A stretch of DNA of 64,000 nt. It comes from Homarus americanus (Eukaryota; Arthropoda; Malacostraca; Decapoda; Nephropidae). Positions 1 to 64,000 of the stretch are shown here, piece by piece. The stretch covers positions 1,890,393 through 1,954,392 of the forward strand of contig NW_024735554.1 in NCBI RefSeq assembly GCF_018991925.1, written 5' to 3'. A model generated the notes under the pieces. The model ran no database searches, had not been told where the DNA came from, and saw nothing but the letters and a program-made list of their open reading frames with translations. Position 1 is the first letter of the stretch, and each line of letters starts with the position of its first letter. Made by a program: the position numbers and the translations under genes.

Positions 1-78
1 AGGGGAGGGAGGCCAGGGAGTTGAGTCAAAAGGTCAGAGGTTACAAGACTGGCGAGACTCGTCTGTTAGGTAAAGTAG

Positions 79-480
79 ATGGGAGGGGAGGGAAGAAGAG
101 GAGGAGGGAGAGAAGAAGAGGAGGAGGGTGGGAGGAAGAGGGAGGAGGGTGGGAGGAAGAGGGAGGAGGTGGGAGGAAGAGGAGGAGAGAAGAAGAGGAG
201 GAGGGTGGGGAGGAAGAGGAGGAGGGTGGGAGGAAGAGAGGGAGAGAAGGAAGAGGAGGGGTGAGAAGAAGAGGAGGGGAAGAGGAGGCAGGAGGAGGTG
301 GGGGAAGAGGAGGAGGGGTGGGGAAGGAGGAGGGGGAGAGTAGTAGGGAGAAGGCAGAAGGGAGAGGAAGGGAGGAGATTATAGGAAGGAGGAGGGGTGA
401 GGGAGAAGAAAGGAAGGAAGGAGAGAGAGAGAGAGAGAGAGGGGGGAGACTGACAGACAGACAAACAGACAGACAGAGAG
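79..480. repeat. Purine-rich GGA/GAA low-complexity tract
   Basis: About 370 bases of imperfect GGAGGAAGA units, followed by a (GA)n run and a (GACA)n run near 448-480. One strand is almost all purine, so triplex-type structure is possible. Open frames on both strands are artefacts of this composition. Confidence 0.9.
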
Positions 481-587
481 CAACAAGTCATGCATGTTAT
501 AATGACGAGCATGAAACTTAAATACGGGTGTTGAGGCGCCATTCTCTCTCTCTCTCCTTCCTGTGTGTGTGTGTGACGATGGAAGTT

Positions 588-606
588 TAGGTTAGGTTAG
601 GTTAGG
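588..606 (+). repeat. Short interstitial TTAGG repeat
   Basis: Four tandem copies of the arthropod telomere-type pentamer. It is one of at least eight such blocks in the window. Confidence 0.8.
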
Positions 607-1049
607 TGTACTTTCGCTACCTGAATGTATGTCAATAGGGAACCTGTCAACACAAGATAAAGTCAATATATTGGTGTTATATGTGATAATCGGACCGTCG
701 TGTATAAGGCACAGCTGAGAAGAGATGTTGTATTGTCTGGTATGCTTAGGCACTCTTGGTGATTGCACCCTCCTTAACCCTCCCCTAACCCCCTTCCACC
801 CTCCCACCTCCCCTTAACCCTCCCACCTCCCACCCCCTCCCAACATTACATCCCATAGCCACACTTATTTTGTACAAACTTTTACCCCAATATTTGAGGA
901 ATTTTATATATACACACACTTTTTGAGCTTCTCTTAAGGTTCTGTTGTATTAAAAGAACAAAAGTCTTTAGAAAATGAAACAGATGATGATTTCTCCAAC
1001 AGCATCTTTTGTGTTATTTATAACCATCCAGTGGATACAGGCAGCTGAA

Positions 1050-1101
1050 TGCACACACACACACACACCACACACGCACACACACACACATACAACACAC
1101 A

Positions 1102-1132
<31 letters not shown>

Positions 1133-1192
1133 CACACCACACACACACACACCACACACACACCACACACACACACACACATAACACACACA
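1050..1192. repeat. (CA)n microsatellite
   Basis: Imperfect CA dinucleotide array broken by CACACC variants. Thr/His frames here are repeat artefacts. Confidence 0.95.
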
Positions 1193-1236
1193 CCTGAAAG
1201 CAACTGAGTCATAATTATCTACAACATTAAACACCA

Positions 1237-2497
1237 TACTACCTCCCCACTACCTGTAGTGCATATACTACCTCCCACTACCTGTTGTGTATACTACTCC
1301 CACTACCTGTTGTGGTTATACTACCTCCCCCACTACCTGTAGTATATACTAATTCCCCACCTGTTGTGTATACTACTCTCCCACCACCTGTTGTATATAC
1401 TACCTCCCCACTACCTGTTGTGTATACTACCTCCCCCAATTACCTGTTGCTTACACCACCCCCAATTACCTGTTGTATATATACTACTCTTATTCTCACC
1501 TGTTGTATATAATACCTCCCTCACTACCTGTAGTATATACTACCTCCCCACTACCTGTTGTATATCTACCTCCCACTACCTGTTGTATATACTAATTTAA
1601 TTACCTGTTGTATATACTACCTCCCACTACCTGTTGTATATATATTTACCTCCCCACTACCTGTTGTATATACTAATTTCACTACCTGTTGTATATACTA
1701 CCTCCCACTACCTGTTGTGTGTGTATATTACCTCCCACTACCTGTTGTGTGTATATTAATTCCCCAATTACCCGTTGTGTATACCACCTCCCCACCACCT
1801 GTTGTATATACTCACCCCCACCACCACCTGTTGTATATAACAATTCCCCACTACCCGTTGTGTATACTACCCCCATTCACCCGTTGTATATACTACCTCC
1901 CCACCACCTGTTGTATATACTACCTCCCACCACCTGTTGTATATACTACTCCCCACCACCTGTTGTATACACTACCTCCCCACTACCTGTTGTATATACT
2001 ACCTCCCAGACCACCTGTTGTATACATACTCACCTCCCACCACCTGTTGTATATACTACCTCCCACTACCTGTTGCTTCATACACTACCTCCCCACCACC
2101 TGGGTTGTATATACTACCTCCCACCACCTGGGTTGTATATACCACCTCCCACCACCTGTTGTATATACTACCTCCCCCACTACCTGTTGTATATACTCAC
2201 TCCCCACTACCTGTTGTATATATATTCACCTCCCAATTACCTGTTGTATATATACCACTTCACTACCTGTTGTATATACTACCTCCCCACTACCTGTTGT
2301 ATATACTACCTCCCCACTACCTGTTGTATATACTCAATTCCCCACCACCTGTTGTATATACTACACTTCCCACTACCTGTTGTATATACTACCTCCCCAA
2401 TTACCTGTTGTATATACTACCTCCCACTACCTGTTGTATGTACCACCTCCCCACACCTGTTGTGGCTGTACTAATTCCCCACCACCTGTTGTATGTA
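1237..2497. repeat. Minisatellite, about 26-bp unit, core CTACCTGTTGTATATA
   Basis: Roughly 45-50 degenerate copies of a unit built from CTACCTCCC(C)AC, CACCTGTTGTATATA and length variants. Units differ by small indels and substitutions (CACC/TACC, GTATATA/GTGTATA). It stays open in several frames as a Tyr/Leu/Pro/Val repeat protein of up to about 395 residues, but the frame follows the tandem unit and shares no known domain, so I do not call it a gene. Confidence 0.9.
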
Positions 2498-2636
2498 ATG
2501 CCTCTTCCTGCTCCTCCTCCTTTTCCTCCCTTCTCCTTTCCATCTTGTCCTCCTCCTCCTCCTTATCTTTCCTCCTCCCTCTCACTTCCCCCACCACCAC
2601 CCCCTCCTTCCTCCGTCCCTCCTCCCCCACTCACCC
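2498..2636. repeat. Pyrimidine-rich (CCT)n tract
   Basis: Strand-asymmetric CT-rich stretch between two minisatellites, with no coding signal. Confidence 0.8.
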
Positions 2637-2705
2637 CAGGGTATCACGTAGGAACAATTACACAAACACCACAACATCTCATCCAGGAAGTCCCCCCAAC
2701 CAAAG

Positions 2706-3434
2706 ACTCCAACGGACTGTACCACTTCAGACTGTACCACTTTAGACTGTACCACTTTAATGACTGTACCACTTTAATGACTGTACCACTTTAATGACTG
2801 TACCACTTTAGACTGTACCACTTTAATGACTGTACCACTTTAGACTGTACCACTCTAATGACTGTACCACTCTAATGACTGTACCACTTTAGACTGTACC
2901 ACTTTAATGACTGTACCACTTTAATGACTGTATCACTTTTTAATGACTAAAAATTAATTTTAGCCTGTACCACTTTAATGACTGTACCACCTTTTAATGA
3001 CTGTACCACCTTTAGATCAAAATTAATTTTTAATGACTGTACCACTTAATGACTGTACCACTTAGGACTGTAAAATTAATTTTAATGATCAATTAATTTA
3101 ATGACTGTACCACTTTAATGACTGTACCACTTTAATGACTGTACCACTTTAGACTGTACCACTTTAGACTGTACCACTTTAATGACTGTACCACTTTAAT
3201 GACTGTACCACTTTAGACTGTACCACTTTAATGACTGTACCACTTTAATGACTGTACCACTTTAATGACTGTACCACTTTAATGACTGTACCACTTTAGA
3301 CTGTACCACTTTAATGACTGTACCACTTTAATGACTGTACCACTTTAGACTGTACCACTTTAATGACTGTACCACTCTAATGACTGTACCACTTTAGACT
3401 GTACCACTTTAATGACTGTACCACTTTAGACTGT
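2706..3434. repeat. Minisatellite with alternating 17- and 15-bp units
   Basis: About 43 copies of GACTGTACCACTTTA with or without a trailing AT. The two unit lengths are interspersed. AATTAATTTT insertions around 2950-3090 interrupt the array. Confidence 0.95.
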
Positions 3435-3506
3435 GCTCAGGTATGCAGATGTCTCCTCTTAATTAAGGCTGAGTGTCCCCAGGAAGTTCTAAAGCAGCTT
3501 ACCTGG

Positions 3507-3571
3507 TGATGGTGAGTGATGGTGGTGGTAGTGGTGAGTGATGGTGGTGAGTGGTGGTGAGTGGTGAGTGG
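3507..3571. repeat. GGTGA-rich tandem repeat
   Basis: Short imperfect repeat of GGTGAGTGGT-type units. Confidence 0.75.
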
Positions 3572-3649
3572 AAAGGTACGTATCATTAATGAATCTACCT
3601 GTATATTACTCAGATACCAAGCAAACCTGTTAACTTTATGGCTACCCTC

Positions 3650-3745
3650 CCACCCCCACCCCCACCCTACCTCCCCTCCCATCACCCCTTCTCCCCCTAC
3701 CCACCCCTTCCCCCCTCCCTCATCACCCCTTCTCCTCCCCCCCCG
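3650..3745. repeat. C-rich low-complexity tract
   Basis: CCCCACCC/CCTCCC repeats with a run of C at the end; no coding signal. Confidence 0.75.
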
Positions 3746-4112
3746 CGACCAAGAGAAAGTTTACCTGGACTAATGTGCATACCATTATGACCAAGGCGAG
3801 ATTCCCTGATTGGTTGAATCATTCCTACTGTATCTTAACTCAAATTACAGTGGAAAAAAGTAATACAGAAAATGACCTCAAATATGTATAATAATTAATC
3901 AGTATTTTTGTAACATCATTGCGTTATTTTCACCCGTGTTTCAGTATGACGTCACGAGGGATTTCTCAAGGTAATCTCAGGGTTAATTAGACGGTGGATT
4001 TAGTTGGGATTTCAGTGATATTTTTTCCCTCACGTAGACATTTAGGGAAGTTTTTCTCTTATAGATTTTTTCCCCGTTCTTATAGATTTTTTCCCTCGTT
4101 TTTTCCCTTGCT

Positions 4113-4203
4113 TTTAGACCATTCGTGGTACAGTGGCAACACCCTCGTCTCTCTCTCTCTCTCTCAGGTTTGTGGGTTCGAATCCTGTAGGAAATTGTGT
4201 GTA
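4113..4203 (+). mobile_element. tRNA-derived SINE head (A and B boxes)
   Basis: A tRNA-like pol III promoter is visible. TGGTACAGTGGCAAC at about 4127-4141 resembles an A box, and GGTTCGAATCC at about 4167-4178 is a near-perfect B box. A (CT)n run separates them where the tRNA anticodon arm would be. Further downstream is an A-rich tract (4253-4365). No clean cloverleaf forms, so I call it a tRNA-derived SINE fragment rather than a functional tRNA gene. Confidence 0.5.
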
Positions 4204-4252
4204 CGTTATGTTATGTACGTCTTTGTCTCTCCCATGTGTACTTTTTCCTCAC

Positions 4253-4365
4253 ACTAAAAAAAACATTAAAAAAAAACAAAAAACAAAAAAAATAACAAAC
4301 ACAAACCAAACACAAACAAACAAAACACAACACAAAAACAAAACACAAACACACACAAACAAACA
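4253..4365. repeat. A-rich tract (AAAC/ACAA)n
   Basis: Low-complexity A-rich DNA with CAAA/ACAAAC units downstream of the SINE-like head. It could be an expanded SINE tail. Confidence 0.7.
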
Positions 4366-4468
4366 CTGGGCAGACCACCAAAAGTTTGTGTGTGACCCGG
4401 TAAAAGAGAAATCGACCCGTAGACTTACACACTCAATCAATTTACCTGCTTTAGGGCGATTCATTAGC

Positions 4469-4890
4469 GACAGGTGTGTGGGTGTACCTGTGTGGTGTGT
4501 GGGTGTACCTGTGTGGTGCGTGGGTGTACCTGTGTGGTGTGGTTTGTGGGTGTACCTGTGTAGTGTGGTTTGTGGGTGTACCTGTGTGGTGTGTGGGTGT
4601 ACCTGTGTGTGTGTGTGTTTTGGGGTGTACCTGTGTGGTGTGGGTGTACCTGTGTGGTGTGTGTGGGTGTACCTGTGTGGTGTGTGGTGTACCTGTGTGG
4701 TGCGTGGGTGTACCTGTGTGGTGTGGTTTGTGGGTGTACCTGTGTAGTGTGGTTTGTGGGTGTACCTGTGTGGTGTGTGGGTGTACCTGTGTGGTGTGTG
4801 GGTGTACCTGTGTGGTGTGTGGGTGTACCTGTGTGGTGTGTGGGTGTACCTGTGTGGTGTGTGGGTGTACCTGTGTGGTGAGTGGATGTA
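4469..4890. repeat. Minisatellite, 21-bp unit GTGTGGGTGTACCTGTGTGGT
   Basis: About 20 copies, including inserted variants with an extra GTGTGGTTT. Cys/Val/Gly-rich frames on one strand and Thr/His/Pro on the other are by-products. The unit contains TACCTG, also present in neighbouring but otherwise unrelated arrays. Confidence 0.95.
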
Positions 4891-5227
4891 GGTAGGTGTA
4901 GGTGGGTGTAGGCGGGTGTGGGCGACACAGAGGAGTCACCCTACATCACCTGAGCGGCTGGACGAGAACTAATGAGATCTAACGAGGTATCAGGTGAGAC
5001 TTGTATTACCTGAGAACACCTGATTAATTACAAGCTGTAGTACTCGACCGAGGCGGAGGTAGGCGCAAATTCCTCTTGGCTTGACCTAACTCGACCTAGC
5101 TAGCCCTAACTTAAGCTAATTAACTTAGCCTGCAGTAGTTTAGACTAACCTAACCTAACCAGGAAGAACTTCGCCATTTTTGTTATCTCAAGTGGCCGGA
5201 GTTTGTCTATGGCCAAGTTTTGTCAGA

Positions 5228-5560
5228 TTTCGAGATTTTGTGTGGTGGGATTTTGTTTTTGTGGGTATTTTTGTTGTTTTTGTGGGTATTTTCTTGTTTT
5301 TGTGGGCATTTTTGTTGTTTTTGTGGAGGTACTGTCTAGAGGGAAGTGATTTTGTCCGATGGGGTGATTTTGTCCGATGGGGTGATTTTGTCTTTGGATT
5401 TTGGCAGGTAGGGAAGTGTTTTTGTCCGATGGGGATTTTGTTCGGTAATAATGAGGTTTTGTCCGGTAAGATTGAGATTTTGTCCGATAACAAGGAGATT
5501 TTGTCCGGTAACAAGGAGAATTTGTCCGGTAAAGTATGTTATTGTCCGGTAAAAATATTA
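5228..5560. repeat. T/G-rich degenerate repeat (TTTTGTCCGGTA-like)
   Basis: Irregular short units alternate between TTTTTGTGGGTA and GATTTTGTCCGATGGGGT. The boundary with unique sequence is gradual. Confidence 0.7.
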
Positions 5561-5625
5561 ACCGGACCTCGGCACATTATGTTCACGTCTGTTAGTGGGA
5601 GATAAATAGCCCTGTTACTGCCAAG

Positions 5626-5905
5626 CGAAGGAGGAAGGAAGGAAGGAGTAGGGAGGAAGGAAGGAAGGAAGGAAGGAGGAGAGGGAAGGAAGGGTAGGGA
5701 GGAAGGAGTAGGGAGGAAGGGGAAGGAAGGAAGGAGGGAGAGGGAAGGAATGAAAGAAGGATAGGGAAGGGAGGAAGGAAGGAGAGGAAGGAAGGAAGGA
5801 GTAGGGAGGAAGGAAGAAGAGAGGAGAGGAAGGAAGGAGAGGAGAGGGAAGGAAGGAGGAGAGGGAAGGAAGGAGAGGGAAGGAAGTAAGGAGAGAGAGG
5901 GTAGG
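5626..5905. repeat. (GGAA)n-rich microsatellite
   Basis: Imperfect GGAAGGAAGGA units with GTAGGGA interruptions. Ser/Leu/Pro frames on the complementary strand are artefacts. Confidence 0.9.
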
Positions 5906-6077
5906 GGGTGTCACCTGTTAGATCAATACACTTGTGTAATTATCAAGAGCTGGAGGGAGTGGCGGGGGGGTGAGGCCTTAGGTTGACTAATTGGCCTCGG
6001 ATGGATAGTTAACTCGTTTATCACTTGTCTTGGTAAAGGCAGCGACTAGGGTAGTGTTTTGTAGACGAAATCGCTCC

Positions 6078-6272
6078 TAACCCAACCTAACCTAACTCTA
6101 ACCCAATCCCAACCTAACTCTAACCTAACCAATCCAACCTAACCCAACCAACTAACCTAACCTAACCTAACCTAACCTAACCTAACTCTAACCGAACTCT
6201 AACCTAACCTAACCTAACTCTAACCTAACTCTAACCTAACTCAACTCTAACCTAACCTAACCTAACCTAACC
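6078..6272 (-). repeat. Interstitial CCTAA (telomere-type) block
   Basis: About 195 bases of AACCT pentamers, some expanded to the hexamer AACTCT or CTCTAA. This is the longest telomere-like block in the window and lies in the opposite orientation to the one at 588-606. Confidence 0.9.
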
Positions 6273-6358
6273 GTCAAATAAATGCCCAGGAATTTTATGC
6301 CCAGTTGTAAATACAATAATAAAAACAAAATGCCAATAACTCTGATGACTGATTATTG

Positions 6359-7226
6359 TGAGTAACGGACAGGTGTGTTAGCGGACAGGTGTGTTAACGG
6401 ACAGGTGTGTTAACGGACAGGTGAGTTAACGGACAGGTGAGTTAACGGACAGTGTTAATGACAGGTGTTAACGGACAGGTATGTTAACGGATAGGTGTGG
6501 TAACGGACAGGTGTGTTTATGGACAGGTGTTTTAACGACAGGTGTGTTAACGGACAGGTGAGTTAACGGACAGGTGTGTTAACGGACAGGTGTGTTAACG
6601 GACAGGTATGTTAACGGATAGGTGTGGTAACGGACAGGTGTGTTTATGGACAGGTGTTTTAACGGACAGGTGTGTTAACGGACAGGTGTGTTTATGGAGA
6701 GGTGTTTTAACGGATAGGTGTGTAACGGACAGGTGTGGTAACGGACAGGTGTGTTAATGGACAGGTGTGGAACGGACAGGTATGTTAACGAACAGGTGTA
6801 TTAGCGGACAGGTGTGTTAACGAACAGGTGTGTTAGCGGACAGGTGTGAGAAGTGAGGTGTGTTAGCGGACAGGTGTAACGGACAGGTGTGTTAACGGAC
6901 AGGTGTGAGAACGGACAGGTGTGTTAACGGACAGGTATGTTAACGGACAGGTAGGTTAACGGACAGGTAACGGACAGGTGTGTTAGCGGACAGGTGTGTT
7001 AGCGGACAGGTGTGAAGCGGACAGGTGTGTTAACGGACAGGTGTGTTAGCGGACAGGTGTTAGCGGACAGGTGTGGTAACGGACAGGTGTGTTAACGGAC
7101 AGGTGTGTTAACGGACAGGTGTGAACGGACGGTGTGTTAACGGACAGGTGTGTTAACGGACAGGTGTGTTAACGAACAGGTGTGTTAACGGACAGGTGTG
7201 TTAACGGACAGGTGTGTTAATGAACG
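6359..7226. repeat. Minisatellite, 16-bp unit ACGGACAGGTGTGTTA
   Basis: About 54 copies over nearly 870 bases, with truncated units (GTTAACG, GTAACG) and AGCGG or TATGG variants. Every unit carries CAGGTGTGT, which resembles a 5' splice site on the plus strand. Confidence 0.95.
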
Positions 7227-7554
7227 GCTCTTAACTTAATGCAAATACCCACAATAATCAAATCCTTACTTATATAAAAACGTATATAAACAGATAACCA
7301 ATTAATTTAAACAAGTGCTAAAAAAAAATACTCAATATATTTAATACATTATATAATAAATTTAATTATACTGCATCATACATTAAGCGGCTTGTGTATA
7401 AATCCAGACTTGGAAAGGTTTGAATATTCTCACCTGATTTGGCAGCCATGTGTTCGTGGTATTTAAGCAACATGGTGGTAAAGGCACAGACGAGGGTTTT
7501 TTACACTAATGTTGAGCGGTAAACCCAGTCATTATAGCCTAGTGTATCACAACC

Positions 7555-7750
7555 TAACCACGACCCATACCAATCACGCCCATAATTAATCACGCCCATA
7601 ACTAACCACGCCCATAACTAACCACCCCTCATAACCACGCCCACAACTAATCACCTCCATAGCTACGCCCACAACTAACTACCCCTATAACCACGCCCAT
7701 AACTAACCACCCCCATAACTAACCACGCCCATAACTAACCACACCCACAC
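7555..7750. repeat. Minisatellite ATAACTAACCACGCCC
   Basis: About a dozen degenerate 16-18-bp units end only some 15 bases before the splice acceptor of the first recognised receptor exon. Confidence 0.85.
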
Positions 7751-7766
7751 CTTCTGACGCCTACAG

Positions 7767-62355
<54,589 letters not shown>

Positions 62356-62640
62356 CGGCAGCAGCAAAGGTAGTAGAAGCCCCAGCAACCAAGTCAAGTA
62401 TATGCCTGTCAGTGGTGGCTGTGTTACCTCACAGTCTTTGTCACCATGATCTGAAGGAGTCATGGGCCCAGCCACTCTACAGTATGTGTCACTGTTTTAT
62501 GGAGAGAGTACTGTAATCTCCTTAGTGACTTCCTCAAGTGATAATATCCCACCAAGTGACCTTCTACATTGATATTGGTTCTGCAGTTGTGGTCAATGAA
62601 TCTGAATTTTTTGTCAATAAATACGTTTTATAAGTGTATA
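62356..62640 (+). terminator. 3' UTR and polyadenylation signal
   Basis: Starts after the TAG. AATAAA at 62616-62621 is the first clear poly(A) signal and the likely cleavage region is just downstream. Placement is by motif only. Confidence 0.5.
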
Positions 62641-63315
62641 CTGTACCTGTCACAAGACTGCTATAGTTAATCATCGTTCATTCAGTGATATTACTGGGAC
62701 TTTAAGCCCCCTAGAGACACAAAGATATAATTGTGGTATTTTCTGTTTAAGATATCTCAATACATTGTATTTTTATCATATACAATGAAATAACATTTCA
62801 ATGTCTAAATATGTTGAATATGTTATCTAAGAATGGGCATGTAGGTAGGAATATTATTTAACAGGGGATGAGGCCATTGTCTGTGATTCCTTTATTACTA
62901 CAGCAAATGATTTTTTCTTCAATATTTAATGGGAAGTCATTTATGAGTTTGCTGTGCAGTGATGTCGTTTTATATTTCCCTGTACTGTACTGTATATGAT
63001 ACTGTTTTAATGAAATACATCACCTTTATTGATTTTTTCCAGACCAAGTACCAGTTTGTGTATGGCTAACAACTGGTGCTTTATCTTCAAATAGTATCTA
63101 ATTATGGTACAGTATATGTTTTTAATTGATTTTTCTACAAATTATTGCCCAAAGGGTATCTCAGGTTTTATTTGGTTCGAAAATGATGTAAGATCAACAA
63201 TGAAGATGAACTGTATTGAAAATGACAAGAGAGTTCCTGTTCACCAGTTCACTTACAAGCAGCCCTATTCAAGTACTGTGTCCCAGTCTGTTCTTTAAGC
63301 ACTCATATTACTTGT
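62640..63315. other. Downstream intergenic DNA
   Basis: AT-rich; no gene recognised. One short frame at 63104-63298 has no domain. Confidence 0.5.
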
Positions 63316-63546
63316 ACAATAGTTTCATAAGCACCACTAATCCTTAAGTAAGAGTTTCATAAGCACCACTGATCCTTAAGTAAGAGTTTCATAAGCACCA
63401 CTGATCCTTAAGTAAGAGTTTCATAAGCACCACTGATCCTTAAGTAAGAGTTTCATAAGCACCACTGATCCTTAAGTAAGAGTTTCATAAGCACCACTGA
63501 TCCTTAAGTAAATTTCATAAGCACCACTGATCCTTAAGTAAGCACT
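63316..63546. repeat. Minisatellite, 32-bp unit with ATAAGCACCACTGATCCTTA
   Basis: Seven nearly identical copies (one shortened). Downstream to 64000 is AT-rich unique DNA with nothing recognised. Confidence 0.97.
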
Positions 63547-64000
63547 GCCTTCTAAGTATCATTCTTCCCCACTTTACACTGTATCATCTCTCTATAATCA
63601 TTATCCTATTAATTTATTATACCTGTTCTGTAATTACCATCATTATTTTAAGTGGGAGTTACTTTATGTTATCTTCTTCATATTTACTGTGAATTAACTA
63701 CTTTTATTACTTCTCTAATTTAATTATAATTTGACTTTAATTCCCATTAACCTTGTAAGTGATGTGCTATGCAATCTGTTGAGCAACTTAGTAGAAATCT
63801 TTAGTTTTCAACTGAATTTGGTTTGAGTTTTTTAAACATATCCAGTTTAATACAATGAAAATTTAGATATACTGTTCTGTACTGTACATGACTGGAGCAT
63901 TTGTCCAGCATCATCATTAGTGACAGAAGTAATAATTCTAGCACAGTAGTTCTGCCCAGTGTTGCAGCAGCACTTTATATCAGATTGAGTATGACCCAGC

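Larger units (their letters stand above)
1..7766. other. Satellite-rich 5' region, no recognised coding exon
   Basis: This stretch is almost wholly simple sequence and tandem arrays, listed separately, joined by short AT-rich unique DNA. The long open frames here are low-complexity products of the repeats (Glu/Arg/Gly-rich, Thr/His-rich, Tyr/Leu/Pro-rich) and show no domain. The missing 5' exons of the receptor gene, including the signal peptide, could lie here or upstream, but I see no hydrophobic signal exon with a convincing donor. Confidence 0.7.

Noticed and set aside
21..542. Gly/Glu/Arg-rich or Ser/Leu/Pro-rich proteins
   Set aside because: Purine-rich simple sequence stays open in many frames.
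1558..2794. Long Tyr/Leu/Pro/Val open frames (up to about 395 residues)
   Set aside because: They follow the 26-bp minisatellite in several frames at once, have no domain, and their boundaries match the repeat.
4133..4939. Cys/Val/Gly and Thr/His/Pro repeat proteins
   Set aside because: Both strands of a 21-bp minisatellite; no independent coding signal.
6359..7226. CRISPR-like array of regular repeats
   Set aside because: A 16-bp tandem unit with no spacers, in an animal-type genome; it is a minisatellite.

Overview
The window looks like an arthropod nuclear genome, most likely a decapod crustacean. The reasons are very dense microsatellites ((AC)n, (GA)n, (AT)n, (GAA)n, ACAGT pentamers), many interstitial TTAGG/CCTAA blocks (the arthropod telomere motif), large AT-rich introns with GT-AG boundaries, and several short inverted-repeat transposons with TA target duplications. 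The taxon is inferred from composition. No rRNA, canonical tRNA, CRISPR array or bacterial-type operon was seen.

The window is dominated by one large plus-strand gene. I reconstructed 25 coding exons from about 7767 to the stop codon at 62353-62355. Its 5' end, including the signal peptide and first exon(s), was not found and is probably upstream. The exons encode about 2,280 residues of a type I membrane receptor. The order is CUB1, a C-type-lectin domain, CUB2, CUB3, CUB4 with a long Ser/Pro-rich insertion, three EGF repeats, one transmembrane helix at about 28.94-28.99 kb, and a cytoplasmic tail of about 1,200 residues rich in Ser, Pro and basic residues. A single exon of about 2.0 kb (48356-50373) supplies most of the tail. 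Nearly all exon joins keep reading phase, including one GC-AG intron. I do not recognise a named orthologue, so no symbol is given.

Region by region: 1-7.75 kb is a chain of mini- and microsatellites with a tRNA-like SINE fragment and no recognised coding exon. 7.77-29.06 kb carries the ectodomain and transmembrane exons, separated by repeat-rich introns and one Tigger/pogo-like element (23750-24428). 29.06-62.36 kb carries the cytoplasmic exons in large AT-rich introns with further TA-flanked inverted-repeat elements (40636-40975, about 43829-44123, 47039-48180, 50994-51823, 59330-59684), fold-back elements (33364-33482, 53659-53829) and truncated LINE 3' ends. 62.36-64 kb is the 3' UTR and downstream DNA.

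The main puzzle is that the reading frame is broken in five ectodomain exons: a frameshift in the C-type-lectin domain, two in CUB2, one in CUB4, and in-frame TAA codons in CUB3 and EGF2. All tail exons, including the 2-kb one, are clean. This could be local assembly error or decay of the ectodomain, and the sequence alone cannot decide. Other points of interest are a candidate alternative last exon, phase-0 mini-exons, a furin-like RRKR next to RGD in a CUB3 loop, a PP1-type KVTF motif in the tail, and a minisatellite family that resembles a fold-back transposon terminus.
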